A stretch of 64,000 nucleotides of DNA from Roseobacter weihaiensis (GTDB lineage Bacteria > Pseudomonadota > Alphaproteobacteria > Rhodobacterales > Rhodobacteraceae): the NCBI RefSeq assembly GCF_020622345.1, contig NZ_JACNMO010000002.1, positions 327,063-391,062 of the forward strand, in the 5' to 3' direction. This document shows, piece by piece, positions 49,829 to 60,436 of the stretch. A model generated the notes under the pieces. The model ran no database searches. It was not told the DNA's origin and was given only the letters and a program-made list of their open reading frames with translations. Numbering within the stretch: the first letter of the stretch is position 1; every line of letters begins with the position of its first letter. Both the position numbers and the translations under genes were made by a program.

Positions 49829-51048
49829 CGCGCATCTCCGTGTGGTTCGATTACCAAGTCGCGTGTCACCATGACGCGCACCGGAAATCCCGGTCTGATG
49901 GTAAGAGTTGGGGGGATGCCGAGCTGACGCTGGACGATAGCCTCACCAGCGCGGCCAATCGTGTCTTGGGTCCCGTCCCGAATGGCTTGGGCGATCTCGT
50001 CACCATTGTCCTCGCCCGCTTCGAGGCCGATGTTCAGGATCGTGGCGAGACCTGCGGCGCGGAACAGCTGCCTCCAATGGTTGTCGACGCCGTCTTCGAG
50101 TCCCGCATATCCGCCTTCGTCCGTTCCTGGCTCGCGTTCGAGGACGATCGAGCGACCATCGGGCAGTATGAGCCGTGTCCAGGCGAGCAGCAGGCGCCGC
50201 TGGCCTGTTGCGACACGGCTGTCATATTCACCGAGAAGACGTGCGCCTTGCGGCACGAGCAGGACGCGCCCGGTCAGGCCGTCATAGACATTGGCGGTGA
50301 CCTGCGCGCTGATTTGGCCCGGCAGGTCCGAGCGCAGCCCTGTGAGGAGCGCCGCTTCGATCACAGAGCCCGCTTGCAGGACATACGGACTAGCGGGGGG
50401 CTGGAGTCGATCGGACGCGGTTGTGCGACGGTCGACCTCTCTGTCCAGGAACGCTTCTCGACGCTCAACGGCGTCAGGTCGATCCGTCGCTCCCGCTGCA
50501 GTTGGAAACAATCCCTGCAGCCCGGACGATGGCGGCGGCGCTGGCCTTGCTGATTGAGGGCCAGTCGCTGCGCCGCTGGTTTGTGCATCGGCAAAAAGCG
50601 TTGCGAGCCGTGCGGCCTCGGCCTCTTGCAGTCGCAACTGCTCAACGGGATCGACGGCCGGACCTGTCGCAGGCACGGCGGGCACCGGCTCCCCGCGCCG
50701 CTGGGCGGACAGGACGGGACGGCCCAATTCGCCTGGGAGCGGCGGTCCAAGCTGCGGGATTGATCCGTAGTCGCGCGGCAATTGCGACAGACCTTCGGCT
50801 TCTTGCACGCGTTCGGTGGAGAAGAGCTCCGAAGGCCCGTCGCTCTGGTCAGGGGCTTGCAGTGCGACGATGAGGATCGCACCGATCCCGAGTCCACCAA
50901 CGACGGTCAGAACCGTGATCGCCTTGCGCGAGAGGCGCATGACGCGCGGCGGGTCCGGGCGCAGCCGTAGCTCCTTGGCGATGTCTTGCTCGGAGCGCGG
51001 CGTCGTTTCGCCGCTCTCCTCATGCGGGTCTGCTTCACTATCGCTCAT
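49825..51048 (-). CDS. trbI: Conjugal transfer protein TrbI (VirB10-like)
   Basis: A TrbI of 407 residues with the VirB10 plan: cytoplasmic N-terminus, one membrane helix (ITVLTVVGGLGIGAILIVAL), a proline-rich periplasmic linker, and a C-terminal beta-barrel domain with VLQAGSVIEAALLTGLRSDLPGQ and VLLVPQGARLLGEYDS. It spans the envelope and links the inner-membrane complex to the outer-membrane pore. The start MSDSEADPHEE at 51048 is five bases after the trbG stop; an upstream ATG at 51078 is possible. Confidence 0.92.
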   Translation of the reverse strand: MSDSEADPHEESGETTPRSEQDIAKELRLRPDPPRVMRLSRKAITVLTVVGGLGIGAILIVALQAPDQSDGPSELFSTERVQEAEGLSQLPRDYGSIPQLGPPLPGELGRPVLSAQRRGEPVPAVPATGPAVDPVEQLRLQEAEAARLATLFADAQTSGAATGPQSARPAPPPSSGLQGLFPTAAGATDRPDAVERREAFLDREVDRRTTASDRLQPPASPYVLQAGSVIEAALLTGLRSDLPGQISAQVTANVYDGLTGRVLLVPQGARLLGEYDSRVATGQRRLLLAWTRLILPDGRSIVLEREPGTDEGGYAGLEDGVDNHWRQLFRAAGLATILNIGLEAGEDNGDEIAQAIRDGTQDTIGRAGEAIVQRQLGIPPTLTIRPGFPVRVMVTRDLVIEPHGDAR

Positions 51049-51053
51049 CGCGC

Positions 51054-52090
<1,037 letters not shown>

Positions 52091-52094
<4 letters not shown>

Positions 52095-52777
52095 TGGGCG
52101 TTCTCCCGGGACCAGTTGATGGCGTGAACGAAGACGCCGAGGGGGTTCTTGCGAAGGCGCTCCGCGTCGCGCGGCGGCTGGACGACAACGGAAAGGATGC
52201 CGGTCCAGCGTTCGGTTCCGGCAAGTTGTCCGTTGACGTAGCGGCGTTCGATCCAAGCGACGCGGAAGCTCGAGTCTGAGGCGCGGATGACGCTGGAGAT
52301 CTCGGCGGCGATCTGAACTTCGCCGACGCGGGCGAAGGGGTCGTTCTCGCGGGCGAAGTCGTTGAGGGCGACGGCGCCGCGATCGGTGGCAAAGTCATAG
52401 GCGCGCAGCCAGTTCTCGCGCAGGACGATGGGATCGGCCGGGACCTGGCGCACGTTCTCGATAAATCGCGCGAGGTGGAAAGCGATCTGAGGATCGGTCG
52501 GCCGATAGTTGGCCGTGGCAGGCGCTACCGCCTGCGCTGCGCCGAGCCGGTCGACCTCGACGACATAGGGCACGATCGTGCCCTGGGTCGATTGCCAGAC
52601 AAGCGCGAGGCCGAAAGTCGCTGTCGTAGCGAGACACCCGATGGCCATGAGCCGCCAATTGCGGGCCTGGATGCGGGCAGAGCCCATCCGTTCGTCCCAG
52701 ACTTGCGCGGCCTTCTGGTAGGGGGTCACGGGCTCAGGGGTCTTGGCGTATCGCACGCTGGGTCGCTTGAATCTCAT
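52091..52777 (-). CDS. trbF: Conjugal transfer protein TrbF (VirB8-like)
   Basis: A 228-residue VirB8-like protein with a short cytoplasmic tail, one helix (LMAIGCLATTATFGLALVWQS) and a periplasmic NTF2-like domain that contacts other channel parts. The opening MRFKRPSVRYAKTPEPVTPYQKAAQVWDERMGSARIQARNW is typical of TrbF. The ATG overlaps the trbL stop (ATGA). It is a linker of the inner-membrane complex. Confidence 0.92.
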
Positions 52778-54063
52778 GATTTCTCCGAAAGGCTGATGGC
52801 CGTGCCCGCACCGCCGCCATCACCGGAGCGGATGGCATGGGCGGCGACGGCGGTGCCGTGTTGCAGGCTTTGCTGGCGTTTCATGCGGCGCGCCCAGGCG
52901 GGCGGGCCGTCATTGGCAGGGGTCGGCATGGAAGATGGGGAATTGCTGAACTTGCCGCCGGTGGCTTCGAAAGCGGCGCGTGAGCCGGAGCGGTAGCTGT
53001 CGCCGACGGCGCGCTTAAGCGGGCTGACGGCAGCCGACATCCCGGCCTGACCGACCGCGGCCATACCGCTCGCAGCCTTTCCGGCCGTTGTCGCTCCGGA
53101 CGCGGCGCCGATCTGGAACGCGGTGGAGGCTCCGCCTGCGACAGCAGAGCCGCCACGCAAGGCTGCGCCGCCAGCCGTCCCGGCCATCTTCGCGCCTGCA
53201 AGACCGCCAGCGACGACTCCGCCTGCGGCAAGGCCAGCACCGACGGCGGCGCCCGCGCCAAGTTGCGGACCGCCGGAGACGATACCGTTGGCAATGCCGG
53301 GGCCGAAAATACCAAGCGCGAGAATGGAGAGGGCGGCGAGAACCACGGCCATTGCGTCACCGATGGTCGGCTCGCCGACGAAGCCCGTAGTAAACTCGCT
53401 GAAGATCGTCGAGCCGATACCGACGATGACCGCGAGGACAAGCACTTTGACGCCCGAGGAGATAACGAGACCGAGCACGCGCTCGGCCATGAAGGCGGTT
53501 TTGTTGAATAGCCCGAAAGGCACGAGGATGAAGCCTGCGAGCGTCGCCAGCTTGAACTCGATCAGCGTGACGAAGAGCTGGATCGCGAGGATGAAGAAGG
53601 ACAGCAGTACCACGATCCAGGCGAAGAGCAGGATCATGATCTGGATGAAGTTGTCGAAGAAGGCGACGAAGCCCATCAGGTCGGCGACAGATTCCAGGAT
53701 GGGCTGACCCGCTTCAAGCCCGACCGCCGCGATGCGTCCGGGCTGCAGCAGCTCGCCTGCGCCTAGGGCACCGCCGGTGGCGACGAGGCCCAGCCCCGCG
53801 AAGCTCTCGAAGATGATCCGGGCGAGCGTGTTCCAGTTGCTGATGATGTAGGCGAAGACGCCGACGAAGAGCGTCTTCTTGACGAGCCGCCCGATGATAT
53901 CGTCGTCGGCGCCCCAAGCCCAGAAGAGCGCTGCGAGCGTGACGTCGATGACGATCAGCGTGGTTGCGAGGAAGGCGACGTCGCCGCCCAGCAGCCCGAA
54001 ACCGCTGTCGATATAGGTCGTAAAAACCTCCAGGAACCGATCGATGATGCCAACATCGCCCAT
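52774..54063 (-). CDS. trbL: Conjugal transfer protein TrbL (VirB6-like)
   Basis: A 429-residue polytopic membrane protein of the TrbL/VirB6 family, with several helices in the first 270 residues (for example VAFLATTLIVIDVTLAALFWAWG and IQIMILLFAWIVVLLSFFILAIQLFVTLIEF). A long low-complexity region rich in Ala, Gly and Ser follows (about residues 260-370). It forms part of the DNA path across the inner membrane. Three bases separate its start from the trbK stop. Confidence 0.9.
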   Translation of the reverse strand: MGDVGIIDRFLEVFTTYIDSGFGLLGGDVAFLATTLIVIDVTLAALFWAWGADDDIIGRLVKKTLFVGVFAYIISNWNTLARIIFESFAGLGLVATGGALGAGELLQPGRIAAVGLEAGQPILESVADLMGFVAFFDNFIQIMILLFAWIVVLLSFFILAIQLFVTLIEFKLATLAGFILVPFGLFNKTAFMAERVLGLVISSGVKVLVLAVIVGIGSTIFSEFTTGFVGEPTIGDAMAVVLAALSILALGIFGPGIANGIVSGGPQLGAGAAVGAGLAAGGVVAGGLAGAKMAGTAGGAALRGGSAVAGGASTAFQIGAASGATTAGKAASGMAAVGQAGMSAAVSPLKRAVGDSYRSGSRAAFEATGGKFSNSPSSMPTPANDGPPAWARRMKRQQSLQHGTAVAAHAIRSGDGGGAGTAISLSEKS

Positions 54064-54066
54064 GGC

Positions 54067-54345
54067 TTACTCCGTCTCCAGATCATCGGGCGTGAGGCCG
54101 AAGAAGCGCCGACGGTTCTCTTCCCACGCCGCCTGGCAGGTCGTGTCGGTCTCCAACTCCTCCGGGGTCAGCGTCCGACAGAGTTGCAGGGTGGCCCGTA
54201 GTGTATCGTCCGAGACCACGGCAGCGGGGCGTTCGGCATGCTGCGTCTCAAGGACGGTCTGGAACTCGACCGCCACCATGAGCGCTGCGATGGCGCCCAT
54301 GGCGATGGCGATCCCTTTGAGGGTGGTCTCGGCGCTCAGTTTCAT
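54067..54345 (-). CDS. trbK: TrbK-type entry exclusion protein
   Basis: A 92-residue protein with an N-terminal membrane helix or signal segment (GIAIAMGAIAALMVAVEF) followed by a hydrophilic tail containing two cysteines (LQLCRTL and TTCQAAW). Proteins at this place between trbJ and trbL are annotated as alternative TrbK, thought to prevent redundant transfer into cells that already carry the element. The assignment rests mainly on position and size. Confidence 0.75.
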   Translation of the reverse strand: MKLSAETTLKGIAIAMGAIAALMVAVEFQTVLETQHAERPAAVVSDDTLRATLQLCRTLTPEELETDTTCQAAWEENRRRFFGLTPDDLETE

Positions 54346-54351
54346 CGCGAC

Positions 54352-55131
54352 CTACCGGAACATCCGAACGGTGATCGGCTCGTAGCCGGAGCCGTAATCG
54401 AGGAAGCGCGAGAGATTCTCGCGCGCCTGCGCTTCGGCAGAGGCGACCCGCGCGGCTTCGAGCGACTGCGCCCGGTTTTGCGCGGCAATGGCCGCTGTCA
54501 GGTCGGAGATTTGTTGGCTTTGGAGCGCGAGGAGCTGGTTGCCGGCCTGGGTCGCCTGCAAGGCGCCTGTCGCGGCTTGGCTGCGGCCCACGAGCGCCTG
54601 CATCTCGGCGCGCGCGGTCTCGATATTGCCGACCACGCCGGCCTGGACCTTGAGTGCGTCTTCGAATCCTGCGACCGAGGTGCGCCAGCGGTCTTGCGCG
54701 CCCGCGATCATCTCGTCGAAATCGCCGCGCGCGGCGGCTGACCCGTAATCCTGCGTGAATGCTTCGTCGATCGTCGCCACGTCGTGAGCGATACGCTGGG
54801 CCTCGCCCAAGAGTTGCTGCGTTTCCTGAACTGAAGATTGCAGCCGCGACAGCGACGAGTAAGGCAGGCTCGCGAGGTTGCGGGCCTGGTTGACCAGCAT
54901 CTGCGCCTCGTTTTGGAGTTGGGCGATTTGGTTGTTGATCTGCTCAAGAGTCCGCGCGGCGGTCAGGAGATTCTCGGCGTGGTTGGTGGGGTCGTAGACG
55001 ATCCCACCAAACCCGCCCCCGAAGAGCGCATGGGCAGGCGGCGCGGTCACCGGTGAGAGCGCGATCGCGCTCGACAGCAGCAGGGTCGCGGCTGCGCGCC
55101 CCGCGAGTTTACGTGTTTTCGGTCTTAACAT
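54352..55131 (-). CDS. trbJ: Conjugal transfer protein TrbJ (VirB5-like)
   Basis: A 259-residue periplasmic protein with a Sec signal peptide (cleavage after PPAHA) and a long helical body, VirB5-like, a minor pilus component. The opening of the mature part, LFGGGFGGIVYDPTNHAENLLTA, is the TrbJ signature. Long coiled-coil-prone helices with QNEAQMLVNQARNL follow. Its start lies within the 3' end of trbE (23-base overlap). Confidence 0.92.
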   Translation of the reverse strand: MLRPKTRKLAGRAAATLLLSSAIALSPVTAPPAHALFGGGFGGIVYDPTNHAENLLTAARTLEQINNQIAQLQNEAQMLVNQARNLASLPYSSLSRLQSSVQETQQLLGEAQRIAHDVATIDEAFTQDYGSAAARGDFDEMIAGAQDRWRTSVAGFEDALKVQAGVVGNIETARAEMQALVGRSQAATGALQATQAGNQLLALQSQQISDLTAAIAAQNRAQSLEAARVASAEAQARENLSRFLDYGSGYEPITVRMFR

Positions 55132-57607
55132 GAGTCTTCTCCTTTTCGTCGTTTGCTTCTGGGATTGCGGATGGGGTGGCCTCGATCACGGCATCGGAGG
55201 GAACGAGCAGTTCGGTCGCCCAGCCTAGATCGCGGCGGGCCAGCCAGGCAGCGGCGAAGCCGTCGCGGCCATGCTCTTCGAGGATCGCGTCGATCGCGGC
55301 GTGATCGGACTTGGAAGACGCCGCAGTGAAGGAAAGCGCGACCTCGCCAAGCCCTAGCGCGAAGAGCCGGTTGCCGCGCCGCGACTGGCAGTAATAATCC
55401 CGCTTCGGCGTCGCCCGCGCGATGATCTCGATCTGGCGATCGTTCAGCCCGAAACTGCGATAGGTCGCGGCGATCTGCGGCTCGAAGGCGCGCTCGTTCG
55501 GCAGGAAGATGCGGGTCGGACAGCTTTCAATGATGGCGGGCGCGATGTCGGAGCCGTCGATATCGGCAAGCGACTGGGTGGTGAAGATGACGGAAGCGTT
55601 CTTCTTCCTGAGCGTCTTCAGCCATTCGCGCAGTTGCGACCCGAAGGTGGTGTCATCAAGTGCGAGCCAGCCTTCATCGACGATGATGAGACTGGGTCGT
55701 CCGTCGAGGCGGGCTTCAATGCGGTGGAACAGATAGGCGAGCACGGCGGGCGCTGCGGCGGAACCTATCAGCCCTTCGGTCTCAAAGGCCTGCATATCCG
55801 CTGTTCCGAGTGCTTCGCACTCGGCGTCGAGCAATCGCCCGAACGGCCCGCCGAGGCAGAACGGCGCGAGCGCGCGTTTGAGATCGTTCGATTGGAGGAG
55901 GACCGAGAGGCCCGTCAGCGTGCGTTCTTCGATTGGAGCGGAAGCAAGCGAGGTCAGCGCCGACCAAAGATGATCGCGGACCACAGGCTCAATCGTTACG
56001 CCTTCGCGGGTCAACAGTCCGGCAAGCCAGTCCTGCGCCCAGGCGCGCTCTGCCGGATCGTCGATCCTGGCGAGCGGTTGCAACTGGACGGCATCCTCGT
56101 CGTCCGACAGCGCGAGACCGAGATCTTCCCAGTCGCCGCCGCAAGCCATGGTCGCGCAGCGGATCGAGCCGCCGAAATCGAAGGCGAAGATCTGGGCACC
56201 TTCATAGCGTCGGAACTGCAAAGCCATGAGCGCCAGCAGGACGGATTTGCCCGCACCAGTCGGCCCGACCATGAGCGTGTGGCCGACATCACCCACATGC
56301 GTCGAGAAGCGGAACGGCGTCGCGCCTTGCGTCTCGGCATAGAAAAGCGGCGGGCCGTCCAGATGATCGTTGCGCGCCGGTCCCGCCCAGACGGCGGAGA
56401 TCGGGATCATGTGCGCGAGGTTCAGTGTCGAGATCGGCGGCTGACGAACATTGGCGTAGAGATGCCCGGGCAGCGAGCCAAGCCAGGCTTCGACCGCGTT
56501 AAGCGTTTCCGGGATGCAGGTGAAATCGCGGCCCTGCACGACTTTCTCGGCGGCTTTGATCTTCGCGTCCGCCGCGCGTTCGTCCTCGTCCCAGACCGTG
56601 ATCGTCGCGGTAACACAGGCGGCCCCAACGATATCTGAGCCGAGCTCTTGCAGCGCCTCATCGGCATCGACCGCCTTGTTCTCAGCATCGCTGTCGACGA
56701 GCGTCGCGGCCTCGTTGGTCATCACCTCCTTGAGGATCGCGGCCACTGATTTGCGCTTTGCGAACCATTGGCGACGGATGCGGGTAAAGAGCTTGGTCGC
56801 GTCGGTTTTGTCGAGGCAAATGGCGCGGGTCGTCCAGCGATACTCGAACGCTTGCGCGTTGAGTTCGTCGAGCAGGCCCGGCCAGGTCGACGTCGGGAAG
56901 CCGACGATGGAGAGCGTGCGCAGATACGTGTCGCCGAGGCGCGGCGCGAGACCGCCGACCAGCGGCTCATCGGCGAGATAGGCGTCGAGATGCATCGGCG
57001 TCTCGGGGACACTTACGGTTTGCTGCCGGGTCGAAATCGTTGAATGCAGATAGGTCAGTGTTTCGTCGTCGGAGAGCCAAGTCGCTTCCGGCATGAAACC
57101 TTCGAAGAGGTCGAGCAGCCGATCACCGCGAGAACGGAACGCGGCAAGATGCTCGCGCGGGTTTGCCCCCTTGTTGGGCGTATCCTCGAACAGCCATCCG
57201 CTCGCCCGGCTCGTATCGTCGGCGGGCGGCATCCAGGTCAGCGTCAGGAAGTAGCGGCTCTCATAATGCGATGATGCCTCTTCGAATTGCGCGCGCCGCT
57301 CGGCATCGACCAGCGCCGAGACCGGATCGGGAAACTCCGAGAGCGGATACTCGCGCGCCGGGATGCGTTGTGCTTCGACGAACACGGCCCAGCCTGACCC
57401 CAGGCGTCGCAGCGCGCTGTTGAGGCGGGCCGCGGTCGAGACCAATTCAGAAGGCGTCGCGGAATCGAGGTCCGGTCCACGGAAGGCTGCCGTCCGCTGG
57501 AAACTGCCATCCTTGTTGAGGATGACGCCGTCAGCAATCAGCGCAGCCCAAGGCAGGAAATCCGACAGCAGCGCGGCTTTGGAACGGTATTCGGCGAGGC
57601 GCATCAT
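55109..57607 (-). CDS. trbE: Conjugal transfer ATPase TrbE (VirB4-like)
   Basis: An 832-residue VirB4-type ATPase that energises pilus assembly and substrate passage. The Walker A motif GPTGAGKS is at residues 448-455 and Walker B is LIIVDEGW in the C-terminal half. The CagE/TrbE N-terminal domain precedes it. The ATG at 57607 lies four bases after the trbD stop; a further ATG at 57604 is equally possible. The open frame upstream of it is not part of the family. Length is slightly above the usual 815. Confidence 0.95.
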   Translation of the reverse strand: MMRLAEYRSKAALLSDFLPWAALIADGVILNKDGSFQRTAAFRGPDLDSATPSELVSTAARLNSALRRLGSGWAVFVEAQRIPAREYPLSEFPDPVSALVDAERRAQFEEASSHYESRYFLTLTWMPPADDTSRASGWLFEDTPNKGANPREHLAAFRSRGDRLLDLFEGFMPEATWLSDDETLTYLHSTISTRQQTVSVPETPMHLDAYLADEPLVGGLAPRLGDTYLRTLSIVGFPTSTWPGLLDELNAQAFEYRWTTRAICLDKTDATKLFTRIRRQWFAKRKSVAAILKEVMTNEAATLVDSDAENKAVDADEALQELGSDIVGAACVTATITVWDEDERAADAKIKAAEKVVQGRDFTCIPETLNAVEAWLGSLPGHLYANVRQPPISTLNLAHMIPISAVWAGPARNDHLDGPPLFYAETQGATPFRFSTHVGDVGHTLMVGPTGAGKSVLLALMALQFRRYEGAQIFAFDFGGSIRCATMACGGDWEDLGLALSDDEDAVQLQPLARIDDPAERAWAQDWLAGLLTREGVTIEPVVRDHLWSALTSLASAPIEERTLTGLSVLLQSNDLKRALAPFCLGGPFGRLLDAECEALGTADMQAFETEGLIGSAAAPAVLAYLFHRIEARLDGRPSLIIVDEGWLALDDTTFGSQLREWLKTLRKKNASVIFTTQSLADIDGSDIAPAIIESCPTRIFLPNERAFEPQIAATYRSFGLNDRQIEIIARATPKRDYYCQSRRGNRLFALGLGEVALSFTAASSKSDHAAIDAILEEHGRDGFAAAWLARRDLGWATELLVPSDAVIEATPSAIPEANDEKEKTHVKTENT

Positions 57608-57611
57608 CGCA

Positions 57612-57881
57612 TCACACCCCCATCCAGGTCGGATAGCGAAGGTGACGGCGCGCGACATCGGCGATCTGCGGGTCGCGCTTTGCGACGTAGACCGCGAGCA
57701 GATGCCCCACGGCCCAGAGAACGATGCCGACGAGCCAAAGGCGCAGACCCAGACCAACGGCGGCTGCAATCGTCCCGTTCGCGATCGCGATGGTGCGCGG
57801 GGCACCGCCAAGCAGGATCGGCTCGGTGAGTGCGCGATGCACAGGGGCGGTGAAGCCGGGAATGTCGGTGTGATCGCTCAT
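57612..57881 (-). CDS. trbD: Conjugal transfer protein TrbD (VirB3-like)
   Basis: An 89-residue inner-membrane protein with the VirB3 pattern: a polar start (PGFTAPVHRALTEPILLGGAP), two close hydrophobic segments (IANGTIAAAVGLGLR and LWLVGIVLWAVGHLLAVYVA) and a C-terminal RDPQIADVARRHLRYPTW that is diagnostic of TrbD. It overlaps trbC by four bases. It assists pilin and VirB4 function in the channel. Confidence 0.93.
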   Translation of the reverse strand: MSDHTDIPGFTAPVHRALTEPILLGGAPRTIAIANGTIAAAVGLGLRLWLVGIVLWAVGHLLAVYVAKRDPQIADVARRHLRYPTWMGV

Positions 57882-58210
57882 ATGAGCACACCGCCGCCGA
57901 AGGAAAAGAAGCTCAGGAAGAAGCTCGAAGCCGCGAAGGCGATCGACAGACCGAAGACGATCTGTACGAGCCGCCGCGCGCCGCCTGACGTGTCACCGAA
58001 GGCGAGCGTCAGACCAGTAATGATTATGATCATCACCGCGACGATCTTGGCGACTGGGCCTTCGATGGACTCCAGGATCGCCTGCAGGGGCGCCTCCCAG
58101 GGCATCCCGGACCCCGCAGCTTCGGCCTGACCGCCGACGAGCAGGAAGCCTAGGGCGAGCGCCGAGGCGTAAATCGGCAGGCGTGGATGGAGCTGGAGTG
58201 TTCGGATCAT
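57878..58210 (-). CDS. trbC: Conjugal transfer pilin TrbC (VirB2-like)
   Basis: A 110-residue pilin precursor. A signal peptide (residues 1-32, ending GGQAEAAG) precedes two hydrophobic helices (VAVMIIIITGLTLAFG and LSIAFAASSFFLSFF) joined by a short polar loop, the VirB2/TrbC plan. It overlaps trbB by four bases upstream and trbD by four downstream. Confidence 0.92.
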   Translation of the reverse strand: MIRTLQLHPRLPIYASALALGFLLVGGQAEAAGSGMPWEAPLQAILESIEGPVAKIVAVMIIIITGLTLAFGDTSGGARRLVQIVFGLSIAFAASSFFLSFFSFGGGVLI

Positions 58211-59190
58211 CGAGTGTTTCCTTTCGCATTACTGAGAATGGGTTCGAGCGCGTAATCGCCGTCGTCGGTCAATCCGGTGACTCGCGCGAGTTCGGCCAAC
58301 CGGCGGTCCGAGCCGCGGCCTTTCAGGATCGCGAGCACGTCAATTGTGTCGGCAATCAGCGCGCGCGGGACGGTGACGACAGCTTCCTGAATGAGCTGTT
58401 CGAGACGGCGCAGGGAACCGATGGCCGAGCCTGCATGGATCGTGCCGATCCCGCCCGGATGGCCGGTGCCCCACGCCTTGAGGAGATCGAGCGCCTCGGG
58501 TCCGCGGACTTCACCGATGGGTATTCGGTCCGGGCGTAGGCGGAGTGAGGAGCGCACGAGCTCGGAGAGCGTCGCTACGCCATCCTTGGTGCGCAGCGCG
58601 ACCAGATTAGGGGTCGTGCATTGCAGTTCGCGCGTGTCTTCGATCAAGACGACGCGGTCGGAGGTCGTGGCAACTTCGGCAAGCAGCGCGTTGGTCAGCG
58701 TGGTCTTGCCGGTCGAGGTGCCGCCAGCGACGAGAATGTTGGCGCGTGATGCGACCGCCTCGCGCAATGCACCGGCGGCGGAACCATCCATGATTCCGGC
58801 CCGGACGTAGTCGTCGAGCGTGAAGACCGCGACGGCCGGTTTGCGGATCGCGAAGGTCGGGGCCGCAACGACAGGTGGCAGCAAGCCTTCGAACCGCTCA
58901 CCTGTTCCCGGCAACTCGGCCGACACGCGTGGCGCATCGGCATGGACTTCGGCACCGACATGGTGCGCGACAAGGCGGACGATGCGCTCGCCATCCTCGG
59001 GCGACAGACCAATGCCGGTATCGCCGAGGCCATCGCCGAGCCGGTCGACCCAGAGCCGACCGTCCGGGTTGAGCATCACCTCGACAACCGCATCTTCGTC
59101 GAGCCAGGCGGCGATATCGGTGCCAAGTGCCGTCCGGAGCATGCGGGAACCGCGCTCGATCGCTTCTGATTTGAGAGTGTGGACGGTCAT
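58207..59190 (-). CDS. trbB: Conjugal transfer ATPase TrbB (VirB11-like)
   Basis: A 327-residue hexameric VirB11-type secretion ATPase. Walker A is GGTSTGKT at residues 156-163, the Asp box [11 protein letters not shown] follows, and Walker B and the His box ([26 protein letters not shown]) are present. It is the first gene of the trb cluster, so a promoter is expected in the 227 bases to its right, where the second cargo module begins. Confidence 0.95.
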   Translation of the reverse strand: MTVHTLKSEAIERGSRMLRTALGTDIAAWLDEDAVVEVMLNPDGRLWVDRLGDGLGDTGIGLSPEDGERIVRLVAHHVGAEVHADAPRVSAELPGTGERFEGLLPPVVAAPTFAIRKPAVAVFTLDDYVRAGIMDGSAAGALREAVASRANILVAGGTSTGKTTLTNALLAEVATTSDRVVLIEDTRELQCTTPNLVALRTKDGVATLSELVRSSLRLRPDRIPIGEVRGPEALDLLKAWGTGHPGGIGTIHAGSAIGSLRRLEQLIQEAVVTVPRALIADTIDVLAILKGRGSDRRLAELARVTGLTDDGDYALEPILSNAKGNTR

Positions 59191-59417
59191 TCGCGGCCCC
59201 GCATCTGGTTACGGGGTCGATCAAGAAGACCGGAATTACTTCATTAGCAACAGGGGACTGAGCGTAGTAGTATGCTGGCGTGGAGAGGCAGGCTGTGGCG
59301 TATTGGATCCACTTTCCTTTGTCGAAGTTAGATGTCCGGCTGGCAGACTGCACTGGGGTTTAACTGGGTCACGCGATTGTGTGCTTTTACCACTCCGTCA
59401 ATCATTCATTTCGTTTG

Positions 59418-60335
59418 TCACTCGGCAATTGCTGTGTTGGCACGAACCGAGGTCTTCATAATGTCAATGAACGCCCTGACTTTCGCCGGAACATAGCTCG
59501 TTGGAACGTAGACTGCATGCAGAGGAAACGCTTCCAACGCGTACTTCGGCAGGAGTTGCACGAGAGACCCTTCGGCAAGTCCGTCCTTGAATACCCATGT
59601 TGGGCCCATGTGTAGGCCCTTGCCATCGGAGACCAGCTTTCGAATCGCCGACACACTATTCACAGTCAGGTTGCCCGACATCGGCATACTGAACTGTTTT
59701 CCGTCTCGGCGTAGCTTTATGGATGTGTTGTTCTGGTCCGGGCGGTAGATGATGAACGAATGCGCCTCTGCCTCATCGGGCGTTTTTGGTGCGCCGTTCT
59801 TCTCCACATAGCCCTTCGATGCCACGATCACTCTCGGCACAGCCCCGAGCCTTCTCGCAATCAGGCTTGAATCCGGCAGGCGGCCAATGCGGATGGCGAC
59901 ATCGATATTCTGTTCAACGAGATCGGAAAACGTGCTGCCCAGCAGGAGTTCGACTTTTAAGTCCGGGGCCTGTTCTTGCAATGCACTCAGCACCGGGGCG
60001 ACAAACTCAGATCCAAAATCCACCGGCGCCGTAATCCGGAGCCTGCCGGTTGGCGTATCGACGGCTCCGGCGATCCTTGCCTCGAGTGCAGACTGCTGTT
60101 CGATCAGGGCACGCATACCCTCATAGTATTCCGTTCCTGCTTCGGTCGGGACAGAGCGCTTCGTCGAGCGTTGCAGCAATTTGACACGCAAACGATCTTC
60201 GAGTGCGGCGATCTTGCGGCTCACGGCCGACGGGTCCGCGTTTACCTGTTCGGCAGCAGCCTTGAGACTTCCGGCCTCGACGACCCGCAGGAAGAGTTGT
60301 TCGTTCGTCTCGTTCATTAAATGCGAATTTTGCAT
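59418..60335 (-). CDS. LysR-family regulator, divergent from an SDR gene
   Basis: A 305-residue LysR-type regulator. The winged helix lies at residues 9-65 ([19 protein letters not shown], then [21 protein letters not shown]) and the effector domain follows with [21 protein letters not shown] second ATG at 60317 is an equal candidate. The type is close to regulators that control a divergent dehydrogenase or oxidoreductase. A 21-base perfect inverted repeat lies immediately outside its start. It is located inside the conjugation locus, which marks it as cargo. Confidence 0.9.
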   Translation of the reverse strand: MQNSHLMNETNEQLFLRVVEAGSLKAAAEQVNADPSAVSRKIAALEDRLRVKLLQRSTKRSVPTEAGTEYYEGMRALIEQQSALEARIAGAVDTPTGRLRITAPVDFGSEFVAPVLSALQEQAPDLKVELLLGSTFSDLVEQNIDVAIRIGRLPDSSLIARRLGAVPRVIVASKGYVEKNGAPKTPDEAEAHSFIIYRPDQNNTSIKLRRDGKQFSMPMSGNLTVNSVSAIRKLVSDGKGLHMGPTWVFKDGLAEGSLVQLLPKYALEAFPLHAVYVPTSYVPAKVRAFIDIMKTSVRANTAIAE

Positions 60336-60342
60336 GTAGTTG

Positions 60343-60363
60343 ATGTAGATTCAATATCTACAT
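60343..60363. promoter_or_regulatory. 21-base inverted repeat between the LysR and SDR genes
   Basis: ATGTAGAT-TCAAT-ATCTACAT is a perfect eight-base inverted repeat with a five-base spacer, placed between the divergent LysR and dehydrogenase genes. It is the natural candidate for the LysR operator. A further ATGTAG at 60334-60339 could be an extra half-site. Confidence 0.6.
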
Positions 60364-60436
60364 GATTCTCAGCCGATACGCCATCTTCTTCATCGAGGCA
60401 GGAAAGAACCTGCCTCCAATCAGATGGAGAAAGACA

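Noticed and set aside
53123..53707. A long plus-strand frame across trbL
   Set aside because: Low-complexity Ala/Pro translation antisense to trbL; a shadow frame.
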